Source: Epichloe hybrida (Eukaryota; Ascomycota; Sordariomycetes; Hypocreales; Clavicipitaceae). Taken from it: 64,000 nucleotides of DNA. A program made the translations under genes and the position numbers. Positions 34,749-46,240 of this stretch are shown here, piece after piece. Position 1 is the first letter of the stretch, and each line of letters begins with the position of its first letter. The notes below the pieces were generated by a model that did not search any database, had not been told where the DNA came from, and saw only the letters and a list, made by a program, of their open reading frames with translations. Where the stretch lies: the NCBI GenBank assembly GCA_019022495.1, contig JAFEKR010000002.1, positions 2,976,001 to 3,040,000 of the forward strand, written 5' to 3'.

Positions 34749-36351
34749 ATTCTAAAGCTTATCTTACTAGCTACTTAAAAGTAATATAAGGGGGAGAATA
34801 ACCTAATTTACTAGAACTATACTATATATTACTTAGGATTAGCTAGATAATAGTAATACTATAGCTATAGATATACTATATTTTATAACCTTATCTAAAG
34901 CTATACCCTTTACTATAGTAATAGAAAAGGTAGTAGTTAAGGAGTAAATTATCTAGCTTAAGTAACTTAAGGAACTATAGAATTAAGAAAAAGAGCTTAC
35001 TAACTTAATATAATCTTATAGAGAACTAGTAAAAAGGGGCTAAAAAGATAGTTTATTCTTAAGCCTTAGTAGCTAAGAAGTTAAGGTCTAAAATATTATA
35101 AAACTCTAATACCTTATAAACCTATAAAAGTATAAGATATAGCTTAATAACCTTACCTATGCCTTTAAGGGGGTAAAGAAGAAGTATTACTAGGATAACT
35201 AAAAGATTCTCTTTATACTTAACTATATATATATAAACTATTAGGCTAGATAAGACTAATATATTAAAGAATAACTAGCTAATAGTTAGGATTATCCTAA
35301 GGATAACTAGGATAAGTTCTAAGACTAGACCCTTACGCTACTTAAAGACTTTATAAGTTATAATATATAAAAAGCTATATAGCTAGAAAACATAAAGTAA
35401 AAGGAAGGCTAGAGTCCTATTAAGTTTAGTATTTACTTAGATTCACTAGAGAAACACCTAGAATAAGCTTTAGAAAAGACCTATACTCTTATATTCTTTA
35501 TAAAATTACTTCCTAACTTATAAGATTATATTAACCTATACGTAGATATTACTAGTTTAATATAAGAAGATATTATATAACTTACCTAGTAATTCTAGGA
35601 GGTAATGTTAAAGAATAAGTAAAAGCTAAATAATTTAGAAGAGAAAGGGCTATATAAGGTAGCTTAACACTAAAGATATAACTCCCTATAAGGGTATTAG
35701 CTAAATTAGGACTAAAGAGATAAGGATAAGGATAAGGAAAAGACCCTAGCTACCTACCTAAATAATAATAAACTATAAGGAAGAAAATAGTGCTTTAATT
35801 ATAGTAGTATAAAGCACCTTATTTATAATTATAATAAGCTAAGGAAAGACTAGTAAGAGGGTTAGGAAAACTCCTAAAGGTAGAAGTAAAAGCCCTTATC
35901 TTTACCTTAGATACTAAGGTACTAGTAGGATACTAATTTTACACACTAGTTACTATTTATAGGTATAAAGACATTAAAATAGTAGTAGATCTTAATAGTT
36001 ATACTAAGATTAATATTATAAGCGCCTAATTTACATAGACTTATAAGCTTAATTAGGCTAAGGCTATAATACTTATCTTAAAGGTAGTAGGGGCTCTAAT
36101 AGTCCCCTAATATAGTGTCTATAAGGTACCTATTTTAATTAAAGATTTATAGGGTAAAGAGAAAGACCTTAAGTTACTATATATAGCTATTAATAAGGAC
36201 CTAAGAGCAAAGGGAAGCCCTATATTAATTAGAATACATATACTTATAGAAGAATATATATATCTTTACTTACACTTATAAGAATAGTAGTTTAAAAAGA
36301 GAAAGGTAGCCTTTTTACTACTAACTCCCTATAAGTTTATAAAGGTAATAT

Positions 36352-36418
36352 TGTTGAAATCAAAAGAGTGGACCGATCTGACTGAACCTAGGATTACAAA
36401 GCCTTATATATTTTAACA
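36352..36418 (-). repeat. Miniature element 3' LTR
   Basis: A 67-bp LTR, TGTTGAAATC to TATTTTAACA. It holds TATATAAGG (minus strand, 36402-36410), and CAAAAG at 36361-36366, which on the minus strand gives the first TTTT after the B box, a possible Pol III stop. Confidence 0.93.
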
Positions 36419-36443
36419 CTCCCCCTGGAATTGTATATCCAGG
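36419..36443 (-). other. Polypurine tract and adjacent hairpin of the miniature element
   Basis: The minus strand reads CCAGGGGGAG directly before the 3' LTR. CCTGGA and TCCAGG at 36424-36443 form a 6-bp stem overlapping the tract. Confidence 0.75.
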
Positions 36444-36492
36444 TGCCCTATTGGAGGTTAGGCTTATACTAGCAATTGAATTTCTTTAGTTA

Positions 36493-36604
36493 TTTTTTTT
36501 TTTTTTCGGCAGGGTTCGAACCCATAACCTTGCCTTGCAGAGCAGTGCTCCACTATGGTGGTGGGCGGGCTAATACGCTACAGTGAGCCACAACCACTGC
36601 GCCA
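36493..36604 (-). promoter_or_regulatory. SINE-like tRNA-derived segment: Pol III A box, B box and poly(A)
   Basis: The minus strand carries TGGCGCAGTGG at 36594-36604, matching the A-box consensus TRGYNNARNNG at every fixed position. GGTTCGAACC at 36513-36522 fits the B box GWTCRANNC, and a run of 14 A follows at 36493-36506. A-to-B spacing is about 83 nt, longer than in most tRNAs. The acceptor and T stems do not pair, so this is not a tRNA gene but a tRNA-derived head like that of a SINE. The A box starts immediately after the primer-binding site. Confidence 0.78.
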
Positions 36605-36618
36605 CCGGGCTCATAACC
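36605..36618 (-). other. Primer-binding site of the miniature element
   Basis: The minus strand reads GGTTATGAGCCCGG immediately after the 5' LTR, identical to the Copia-1 primer site at 11079-11092. It is complementary to the anticodon-loop half of initiator Met-tRNA. Confidence 0.8.
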
Positions 36619-36685
36619 TGTTGAAATCAAAAGAGTGGACCGATCCGACTGAACCTAGGATTACAAAGCCTTATATATTTTAACA
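36619..36685 (-). repeat. Miniature element 5' LTR
   Basis: A 67-bp LTR identical to 36352-36418 except C against T within GATCCG/GATCTG. TATATAAGG sits at 36669-36677 on the minus strand, about 9 nt into the LTR. Confidence 0.93.
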
Positions 36686-39600
36686 AATATATAATAAGAT
36701 AATTATATATACTATTATAAGCATAATAGAAAATAAGTTTATCCCTCTTAAAGATAAAGAGAAGGTAAAAGTATATAGAACTATTAAAGATATCCTAGAG
36801 GAACTATGCGAATTTAAAGATATATTTATATTAGATAAGGTAAGGAGCCTTCTATTAAAGAAGTTAACTAACTATATAATTAATCTTATACTAGGAGCTA
36901 TACCCCTATATAGACTAATTTCTTCTCTCTCCTAAAGTAAACTTAGGGAACTCTAGGAATATATTAATAATAACCTAAAGAAAGGCTAGATAAGACTCTT
37001 AAAGAGCCTAGCGGGCATGCCTATTCTATTTATGCTAAAGAAGGATAAAACACTATAGCTATGTGTTAACTATTAAGGGCTTAATAAGGTAATATAGAAG
37101 AATTACTACACTCTCCCCCTAATTTTAGAAATCCTTAATTAATACTAAGGGGCCTATTTCTTTTCTAAGATTAATATTAAGGATATATACTACTAAATTC
37201 ATATTAAAGAAGGTAATGAATAGAAGATAGCTTTTTATATATATTATAGGTACTATAAGTACCTTATAATGCCTTTTAGGTTAATAAATGCCCTAGCTAC
37301 TTTCTAGAGTTATATTTATAAAGCGCTATATAAGCTAGTTAATACTATTTATATAGTATATCTAGATAATATCTTAATCTTCTCTAAGATAAAGAAAAAG
37401 CACACTAAATATATTAAGCAAGTCCTTAAATATATAAGGTTAGTAAAGTTATATATAAAACTCTCTAAGTGCTCTTTTTATAAGGAATTAGTAAAATTCC
37501 TAGGGTTTATTCTCTTTATTAATAGGATATTAATAGATACTTACTAGGTTAATATAATTAGAGAATAGAAGAAGCTAATAAGTTTTAAGGATATATAGTT
37601 ATTTCTTAGGTTTTATAACTTTTACTAATGGTTTATTTATAAATACTTTAGGATTATAGTACCTCTTTATATATTAATAAAGGGTAGTTAAAATAGTATT
37701 TAGACTAGGAGGTTTATATTTAGAGAAAAGGAGTAGTTAGTGTTTAACTAGCTAAAAGATACCTTTTAGTAAGTGCCTTTACTCTAATACTATAACCTAA
37801 GTTAGGTAGTGTATATTAAGATAAATACCTTAATTTTTATAATAGTAGGAATCCTATCTTAGTAAGATAATAAGGGCTATTAGTATTTAGTAGCTTTTTA
37901 GTTAAGGAAGTTTATAAATACTAAATATAACTATAGTATAGCTAATTAAGAGCTGCTTACTATAGTAAAGTTATTTAAATACTAGTAATATTATATTAAA
38001 GGCGTAAAGACACCTGTAAAGGTCCTATTAGACTATTATAACTTATAGACCTTTATAAGGTAGTAAAAGCTAAATAGAAGATAGGTATAATAGTATATAT
38101 TCCTCTGCCCTTTCTATTTTATAATTAAGCATAGACTAGGGAAGAGTAACCTTATAAATACACTATTAAGAAAGTCTAATTATAAGGGTAAACCTATATT
38201 AAATAAGGCACTTCTACTAGAGCTTTAAAGGAAAATAGTAAATATCTATATAGTAAAAGAAGAAGTACTAATATATTAAAGAAGTTATAGCGTAATGCTA
38301 GTCTTAAAACCTACTAAGGCAAGAGTAGCCTAGGTAAAAGGCTAGCTAGCTACTATAAATCTAGTAATAGGTTAGCTAAATAAGGGTAATTTTAAGGAGA
38401 AGGTAGCATGTGTTTAAGATATTAGTATAGTATAAGTAATTTAGGGGGCTATTATATTACTAAATCCTTACTAATCTATAGCAAATAAACTATTAGTATA
38501 ACTACTATAAAAGGTATAGGACTAAGATCTAGATTTATAAAAGTGTAAAGGTAAGGTTAACTCCTAAGTAAAAGAGAGAGGAAAAGCTAGTTTATAGTTA
38601 TATAGTATAAGGGGCCTTCTAATATATAAAGACTAGGTAGTTATTCTATAGGAGCCTATCTTATAATAGGAGCTTCTATAGCTACACTATAATAATCTAT
38701 TAGTAAGTTACTTTAGGACTAAACATACTCTAGAGCTACTAAAATATTACTATTAGTAGCTAGTAATAAGTAAAGCTATTTTAGACTATATATCTAGCTA
38801 CGGAGTATACTAGTACATAGTAGTAAGATAGTACTACCCCTATAGAAGCCTTAAATTATTACTAATACTAAGGTAACTATAGGCAGAGATCTTAATAGAC
38901 TTTATCATAGGTTTACTACTAGTGTAGCTAGGTAAGTAAGAAACTAATGTAATCCTAGTAATTATAAACTAATTTACTAAGTACTCTATTTTCCTTCCTA
39001 TAAAGACTATAATTAATATAGCTAAATTAGCAGAGTTATTCTATAAGGAGATTAAGCTATAATTTAAAGCGCTAGAGGGCATTATATTTAATAAAGGGTT
39101 AGTATTTATAAGCTAATTCTAGTTAGAGGTATATTACTAGTTATATATAAAGTAAAGGCTTTTAATAGTGTTTTACCCCTAAACTAATAGGTAAATAAAG
39201 AGAATAAATTAGGTGCTTAAGTATTACCTATAATATTTTATTAAAGAGAACTAATAACTATAGCTAAAGCTACTCCTAATAGCCTAATTTACATATAATA
39301 ATACTATTAATAGGATAATAAGCTACTCCCTTAACTATACTCTTATAGGCTATTTACCTAAGTTCTGCCTTACTCTTAAGGGTAAGAGCATAGAGAGAGA
39401 GGTCCTAGAGGCTTATATATATGTTAAAAAGCTATATAAGGTTAAGGAAAAACTAGTATATAACTAGGCAAGGGCTACTAAAGCATAGGTAAAGTACTAT
39501 AACTAAAGATATTAGCTAATAACCTTAAAAAGAGAAGACTTAGTACTACTATTAGTAAGGAATATTAGGCTTAAGAATATAAAATAGAAGCTAAACCTAA

Positions 39601-39965
39601 GATTTATTAGGCTATTTTGGATACTTAACGCTATAGGTAAATAAGCATACTAACTAGCGCTACCTAATAAGTATAGCTAACTATATAATATATTCTACAT
39701 TAGCCTATTAGAGCTATAGAATTACTAGGAAGACGCCCTAGATAAGGATATACTAATACTAGACCTTAAAGATAATAATAATAAGTTTAAAGTTAAAGAA
39801 GTTAGGGATTATAGGAAGATATATAAAGGTAATAAATACCTAGTGAAATAGAAGGGCTAGCTAAGTAAATATAATTAATAGGTAGTATTAGAAGATATAG
39901 AAAGCGCTTAATACGTAATTTAAGCTTTTTATTAAAGTAAAATAAGTAAAAAGTATAGTAAGATA

Positions 39966-41284
39966 TAAGTAAGTTATAAGTAATAAGGGATAAGGTAATT
40001 ATAAAAAAGGCCTAGCCTTATTAGCTACTATTACACTCTAATTAAAACCCTTATTAGACTATTTACTAAATAATAAAAGAAAAGATACCTATAAGGAGGG
40101 GAGTCTTATAGGAAACCTTTTTATAGTTACCCCCTTATATATTAAAATAATACTATTATAAAGGAGGTACTTAGCGCCCTTACTCTTATCCTCCTAAACC
40201 ACTACCTTTATTACCTAGAAAAACTAGTGCTTTACTACCCCTTAGGGTATAAATCCTAGATTATAATATTATAGCTATAAAGTTATTTTTCTCTTCTAGG
40301 AATTATAATATATAGTATAGTTTAGCTATAAAAGTTAGTAAATAAGTAGTAAAGGAGAAGTAATAACTTATAATCCCTAGGGTAAGGGTAGGATATATAG
40401 TAACTAAAAGTTACTAGCATAAAATAATATACTAATTATACGCGGCTGAAGTAGCTTACCTAGGGAGTAAGCAAAGGTTTAAAGAATATATAATAAAATA
40501 TACCTAATAAACCTTAGTAGCCCTAGTTAAACTAAAGGAAATATAATAAGCTATATTAGTATAATTAAACCCTAAAATAAGGTTTAGATAATAGGTGCTA
40601 AAATAGTAGTAAGTTACCTTAGAAAATATATAATTATTAGGGTTATTAGGGTCCTAATTACTTAGGGTATTTATTAAAGTTTTTACTTAATTAAGGGTAG
40701 TAAGAAGATTTAAAAAATCCCCTTATATAGTTAGTATTACCTAGAGAGATATAGGTAATTAAGGACTAAAAGAGTAGAGAATATAATATACTTACTATCT
40801 TATAAGTATTGCTATATTAAATACACTAAATATAATGCTTTAAATGTTTCCCTTTAATAATAGTAGTTAGTGTGCTAGGGAATTAATAGTTAATCTAAGG
40901 GATATTAGGCTTAGCTAAAGGATTCTTCTTAAAGTTTATATAACCTATGCGTAAATAATATATATAGGAACATTCTCTTAAATAAATATTAAGGATAGCT
41001 ATAATAATAATACTTTTAATACTTTCCTTATTTAATTCTATTCTAATAATAAGGTAAGTAATAAAGGTAAAGTTATAGTAACTAATAATATAATAGTATC
41101 TAGGGAAAAGTTTACTATAAATAAGAAAGGGAAAAGTTAGTAATATAATAGGGAGTTATAAGTGAATTTATACTTAAACACTAATGTTATTTATTATTAT
41201 TTTAGTATAGCTATTACTTAGTAAATAGCTATATAGTACTTACTAAAAGCTATTTAGAAGCCTAGCTAAAAGTAAGGGGGTAAT
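39966..41284 (+). other. Gypsy-1 B 3' tail (B/C type)
   Basis: A noncoding tail of about 1.3 kb, shared with copy C from about 63603 onward but unlike the tail of copies A and D. It ends in AGTAAGGGGGTAAT before the LTR, the polypurine tract. No gene is seen. Confidence 0.83.
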
Positions 41285-41486
41285 TATAAGGCCTTACTTA
41301 TAATACTAGCGCGCTAGCATACTACTAGGTAAGCGTACTATACCCTAGGGCTAGGTCCACGTAATACTAGCGAGTTACTAACTATAAGTTAGCGACTCGC
41401 ACGTATAACACACTTAGACCTAGCAAGCTTCAGTCAATATACGAACGCCCCCATACCTCTTACCTAGCTATCCCTCTGTTCTCACA
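41285..41486 (+). repeat. Gypsy-1 B 3' LTR
   Basis: A 202-bp LTR from TATAAGGCC to TTCTCACA. It includes the GCGCGCTAGC-type segment shared with copy C (58539-58740) and partly missing in A and D. Confidence 0.92.
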
Positions 41487-41763
41487 CATAAATTGACGTG
41501 ATTCTAGGGGGGATAAGTATAAGGGTATATTATAGACTTAAGCTATAAGCTTAGGTTAAGTTTAGCTTTAAAAAGGCCCTAGAAAGTATACATACTTTAT
41601 ATAAATAAGTTAGGGCTTTACGTAAACTACGCATAGACTATATATAAGGGGCTATATATCTAGATGCTATGTAACTACTAATAAAGTTTCTCTTTCCTTT
41701 TGTAAGAATAATATTCTTATTCTAAACGCTTATATGCAGTAGCCATAAGGCCAGTTCCTAACA
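41487..41763 (+). mobile_element. Orphan LTR of an unidentified LTR element
   Basis: An isolated 3' end: polypurine-like TCTAGGGGGGATAAG (41503-41517), then a presumptive 246-bp LTR 41518-41763 starting TATAAGGG (TGTAAGGG before RIP) and ending TTCCTAACA. The right flank is Gypsy-1 F, the left flank Gypsy-1 B. No second copy lies in the window, so the LTR limits rest only on end motifs and the purine tract. Confidence 0.55.
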
Positions 41764-42988
41764 AGCCCTTACATATAGCTTTAAAAAGTAATAAAGGTAT
41801 TAGTTAACTTAAAAGGTATTATAAGGTACTCATAGTATTTATAATATATATAAAAAGCTATCTTTTACTTATTACTCTCTTTAATATATATTTAGTAATA
41901 TATATTTTTAATATTAATCTTTAAAAAAAATAAGCTCTTTAGTATTAATTAAGAATTCTTTAAAATTAAGAAAAAAGTATAGTAATATTTTTATATTATT
42001 TCATTAAGTCCCTAATAGTTAATATATAGCTAGATTATTTTATTCTTTTTTAGTATTAATAAAATAAGTATACTTACTAAGCTTCTTAAGGGTTTTATTT
42101 AGCTTTTCTTTAAGTTATTATTAATATATTTTTAAAGCTTTTTAAGTTTACTTTAAAATAAAAAGTAAATTAGTTTATATAAAAATATAGCTTCTAGTAT
42201 AAGATTAATTATATAGTTAGTTAACTTCTTAAATAAAAAACTGCTTATCTTATTTAATATAAATATATTTTTAAACTTATATAGTTTTTTTAGAATATTT
42301 TTAATAGTTTCATATACTTTTACTTTATTTTTATTTTTAAGGAAAATAAAGTTATTTTTTATAATATATATCAAAATATATATTATTATCTTATTATATA
42401 TTACTTTTATATACTTGTAAGAAGTTAGTAATAAAAAAGGTTTTTTTTCTTTTTAAACTACTATTTCTATAAGTATAAGTAAAGATATATATATTTTTCT
42501 ATAAGTATATATATTCTAATTAATATAAGACTTTCTTTTACTTTTAGATTTTTATGAATAGCTATATATAGTAACTTAAGGTTTTAATTATAATAAGTAC
42601 TTTATAAATACTATATTAAAAAACTATAAGAGTACTTACTATCTTTAAGATAAGTACTATAACCTTAGCTTAATTAAGCTTATAAGTCTATATGAATTAA
42701 GTACTAATAATATTAATCTTAGTATAATTATTAAGATTTACTACTATTTTAATATCTTTATACTTATAAATAATAACTAGTATATAAAATTAATATCTTA
42801 CTAGTACCTTAGTATTTAAAGTAAAGGTAAGGGTATTTACTTTTACTTCTAGAAGTTTTCTAAGCTTTTTTACTAGTCTTTTCTTAGCTTATTATAGTTA
42901 TAAGTAATATACTTTATACTATTATAATTATAATATTATCTTTTTCCTTATAGTTTATTATTATTTAAGTATATAGCTAAGGTCTTTT
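41764..42988 (-). pseudogene. Gypsy-1 F protease-RT relic, inverted and heavily decayed
   Basis: A minus-strand Gypsy-1 fragment colinear with about 80-1330 of copy A: zinc-knuckle end and protease (about 42940-42540), then RT. The stretch 42153-42374 stays open and reads MIYIIKNNFIFLKNKNKVKV, then LTNYIINLILEAIFLYKL, matching the RT N-terminus of copy A (790-940). GC is almost exhausted, so this is the oldest or most heavily RIP-altered copy. It is cut on the left by the orphan LTR and on the right by the Copia-2 LTR, which inserted at AAAGACC of gag. Confidence 0.85.
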
Positions 42989-43330
42989 TGTTAGATTCAC
43001 AGGGTATTGAATTCAATGTAATACAGTCGTGAGCCTGAAGAATAGTATTGTCATTAATTATCTATTCTAGGCTACGTTGTCTGTTGTTATGATTAATTAA
43101 GTTATATAAAAAGAGAGGTAAAAAGCTAGAAGTTATAATACATAAAGGGAAAAGGGGTTACGTATTTATGTCCTTATATTTCCTAGCTAATTAACATGCT
43201 AGGTTATAGGTTATGTGTAGGGTCTGCGCGTGGCCTAAGCTTCTGCTAGGTAATTATAGCTACAATACGTAATTAATATTACCTTTGTTTTAACACTAGA
43301 ACTTCTCTCTTTTAACATAATTATTAACGC
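42989..43330 (-). repeat. Copia-2 b 3' LTR
   Basis: A full LTR in inverse orientation, TGTTAGATTCACAGGG to AATTATTAACG, matching the reverse complement of 17426-17766. Its left flank is Gypsy-1 F. Confidence 0.9.
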
Positions 43331-46031
43331 GTAATATTAATTATAGAAATAAAAAAAGGAAAGATAGATTAAGAATATAATTAATAGGGGATATAAGGAA
43401 AAGAACTTATAGCCTATCTAGGCGTATAGTTACTAATAAAAGGGAAATAATAATCTCGCTTAGCTTGTGAGCCTATGTGAGAATAAGTGGGTCCTTCTAA
43501 ATCCCTTCTTTTCCTTAAAACAACATATATACCACACTATAGCATGTATATAATATCTTCCTCCTCCTTAGTAATACCTTTATTCTCTTACACACTACTA
43601 TTAATTTCTATAGTTTACTAGGAGGGCCTAGTAGGCTAGTATAGGCATAGCTACTAGGGATATTAACTACAAGGGCATAGATCCCCTGCGTATTACTATC
43701 TTATCCCTGTGGCTACCCTCCTAGAGGATTACCTTTTTCTCTTACCGCATATATATTACATATATGTAACCTATCCCTCTATCTAGATAGTTATCTAGTT
43801 AGTTAAGATAAAGCTCTTAAGGGCCTTATTAGGTAATACCTTTATAAAGGTATTAGCTAGGTTATCCTCTCTATTAATCTATTAGATCTCGTAGAGTTCT
43901 TAGCGTTTGTATAACTATTAAAGGGCTATAATATTAATTATGAGGCGTTTCTCCTTTATTATACTAAGCTTAATAAGGCACTTATATAAGGAGTATAAAT
44001 CCGTATATATAATAACTAGGATCTTTAGAAGCTTTAGTTAGTTAGTAACTAAGTTTAGGGTGGTTATAATTACGTAAGCTATATTAACACTAGCTACTAT
44101 ACCATAGACTTCTAAGGTAAGCACGCTTTACATAACTCTCTTACTCTTTATTAAGCTAAAGTGTATAATATTACCTTTAATTATGAATTTACTATTAGTG
44201 TAGTCTTTGTTTGCTAGGATAAGTATATATCCTAGTTATAAGGATAGGTCCTAGTTATTAGTAAAGGATTTATTTATAAAGGTAAAGAGCTTTACTTTCT
44301 TAAGGTTAATTAGGATAAACATTAGACCTCTCTCTAGGTAATTTATTTACTACTTTAGGTAGTAATTAAGGGCTTTCATGTCCTCTAGGGTTAGCTTCTA
44401 GTGTTATGTAGTAATAAATAAGTTAAAGTAAGCCTCTAGTTAGCAGATTAAGGCAATATAAGTGCCTTAGGCCCTCTACTTAATATATTTACGCTTTAAA
44501 TTAGTTATAAGGACTAACTCTAACTTATTACTTTACCCTTTCTACTAGATCTTAATAGTATTATTCTCTAGCGTAATAATACTACCGTTAAACATAAGGG
44601 GACTATTCTAGGTTAGGAACTACTTTAGCTTTATATTAAAGCTTACTATAATAAGCTAGGTCTTTTCCTTCTTAAAGAACTTCTTATCTAAGAGGCTAAT
44701 TATATTATTAGTTTATATTCTAATGCAGGTAAAGTTAGGGCTTTCCTTTATAGTTATAAGCAGGTAAGGATTATATATAGAGGTTTCTATCTAGAGGTTC
44801 TCTCTATAATGCTTATAATATATAACCTACTAGTATGTTCCTACTTCTATAAGCCTGTAAAGAGGTTTAATAACCCTTATAATTATACTAGGTAAGTAAA
44901 GGTGCTGTATGTAAATTAGCAAGCGTGCTAGGATTAGTTACTCTAGTAATATATAGGCCTATACATAAGCCTAATAGATATCTCTTAGCTAGATAAGGAA
45001 TTTTCTTAATCTCACTAATAGGGCTATTGCGAGAATAAGACATTAGCTTGCGTGTTAAATTATTAGGGCCTATGTGAGAATAGCCTGTTTCCCTTTATCC
45101 TTATACCCTTAGATTATAAGGCATGACTTTTTGTAGGGTTTTATTATCTTACCTTTAATCTTATTAATAATTTAGGAATTAAAGATTCGAATCCTACTAT
45201 GTTCTTCCTTATTAAATATAATAAATTTAAATATACCTTACTTAATTAAAGCGTTAATCTCTGCTTTTGTTAATAGCTTAAATAGTTTACCTAGGGTCTT
45301 AATAATTCCTTCCTTATGTAGCTTAATTATAAGAGCTAGGTTACTATATTCTTTTACTAATAGGAAGGTATTAGCACCTTAAGGTATTATAGGAGAGTTC
45401 TTCTATAGCCTTCTATGTCCTTGCTTTAATAGTATTAGTAGTATTATATTCTTATTATAAGCCTCTTACCCTTTCTCTCCTTTCTCTTTACTAGGCTTTA
45501 TTATCTTCTTTATATTAGGATTATTATAGTAAGGCTTAATAGATATTAACCTAAAGGTCTTTAGGCCTCTAGGTATGTTAAGTATATAGCTCTCTCTAGT
45601 AATTATTAGTAGCTTATATAGACTTACCTATCCCTTGCCTTCTTACTAGACCTTAACCTTTAATCTAAGTAGTAGGCTAAGGGTCTTTAAGGTATCTAGG
45701 CTATTATATTTAGCAAGGGCCTTATTAACCTTCTAGATAGCGTGGAGTCTCTTAATCTCTTTAGTAGCCATCTATACTATAATTATATACTATATAATAT
45801 TAGGTAATAGTAAGGACTTACTTATTATATGTAAGTAAGCTCTAAAGATAAGGAGGGTTAGGATAAGACTATTAGGGCCTGCGGTATTATTTAGGGCCTT
45901 AATTGCTATTTAAAGGGTAATAGGTTCTAGTGTTATAGGGTATTTGTATCTAATTATATTATAGGCTCTTTAGAGTAGCTTATAATACCTTTTAACCTTC
46001 CCTATGCTATAGTGTGCCTTAATCAGAGCAT

Positions 46032-46180
46032 TGCAATACAATTGAATACATTTGATGTATTGTGTATTGTATTGTATTGTATTGACAATACAATACAATA
46101 CAATACATTACACAATACAATACATCTAAAATTTTACAATACAATACAATACATGTATTATTTGTATTGTTTTGTATTTT
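46032..46180. repeat. CAATA/TATTG pentamer array, left end
   Basis: Runs of GTATT and AATAC in opposite orientations around TTGACAA near 46085 form a long AT-rich inverted repeat. Open frames across it are artefacts. Confidence 0.9.
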
Positions 46181-46240
46181 TTTTTCTTTTTTTTTAGTTT
46201 TAAGTAAATTCCTTAATTATAAGGTATATATAGTTAATAT

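Larger units (their letters stand above)
36352..36685 (-). mobile_element. Miniature LTR retrotransposon (TRIM-like) with an internal Pol III promoter
   Basis: A 334-bp element. Its 67-bp direct repeats at 36352-36418 and 36619-36685 differ at one base. Ends are TGTTG...TAACA and the 5-bp target-site duplication AATAT lies at 36347-36351 and 36686-36690. On the minus strand the order is LTR, primer site (36605-36618), A box and B box of a tRNA-derived segment, a run of 14 A, a hairpin, a G-rich polypurine tract (36419-36428), LTR. No coding capacity. Primer site and LTR ends match Copia-1, its probable helper. It is nearly free of RIP although its host is saturated with it, either because it is young or because it is shorter than the few hundred base pairs RIP is reported to need. 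Confidence 0.95.
34880..39965 (+). pseudogene. Gypsy-1 gag-pol relic (copy B)
   Basis: A full-length relic from gag to chromodomain, riddled with RIP stops. Approximate positions: gag 34880-35880; zinc knuckle near 35790 with Cys/His ligands changed to Tyr or Leu; protease 35890-36100; RT 36740-37620 with catalytic box YLDNILIFS, second Asp to Asn; RNase H 37690-38090; integrase 38700-39240; chromodomain 39770-39960. The reading is interrupted by the 334-bp miniature element at 36352 between protease and RT. Together with copy C it defines the B/C subfamily, recognised by the shared 3' tail. Confidence 0.9.
34608..41486 (+). mobile_element. Gypsy-1 copy B, split by the miniature LTR element
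   Basis: A near-complete Gypsy-1 copy: truncated 5' LTR, internal region with all coding domains, B/C-type 3' tail and full 3' LTR (41285-41486). It is interrupted only by the 334-bp element at 36352-36685. Copy C at 60340-60360 shows the empty site (GGTAATATGTAATAAG). Confidence 0.93.

Noticed and set aside
36507..36618. A functional tRNA gene
   Set aside because: A and B boxes are good, but the acceptor and T stems do not pair and the A-box to B-box spacing is too long; it lies inside an LTR element.
41764..42988. Mitochondrial or unrelated AT-rich insertion
   Set aside because: The reverse complement aligns with Gypsy-1 protease and RT text along its whole length.
46012..46197. Open frame on + across the CAATA array
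   Set aside because: It is simply the pentamer repeat read in a stop-free frame (Tyr/Cys/Ile/Thr runs). No codon structure; it also crosses the element boundary at 46024.
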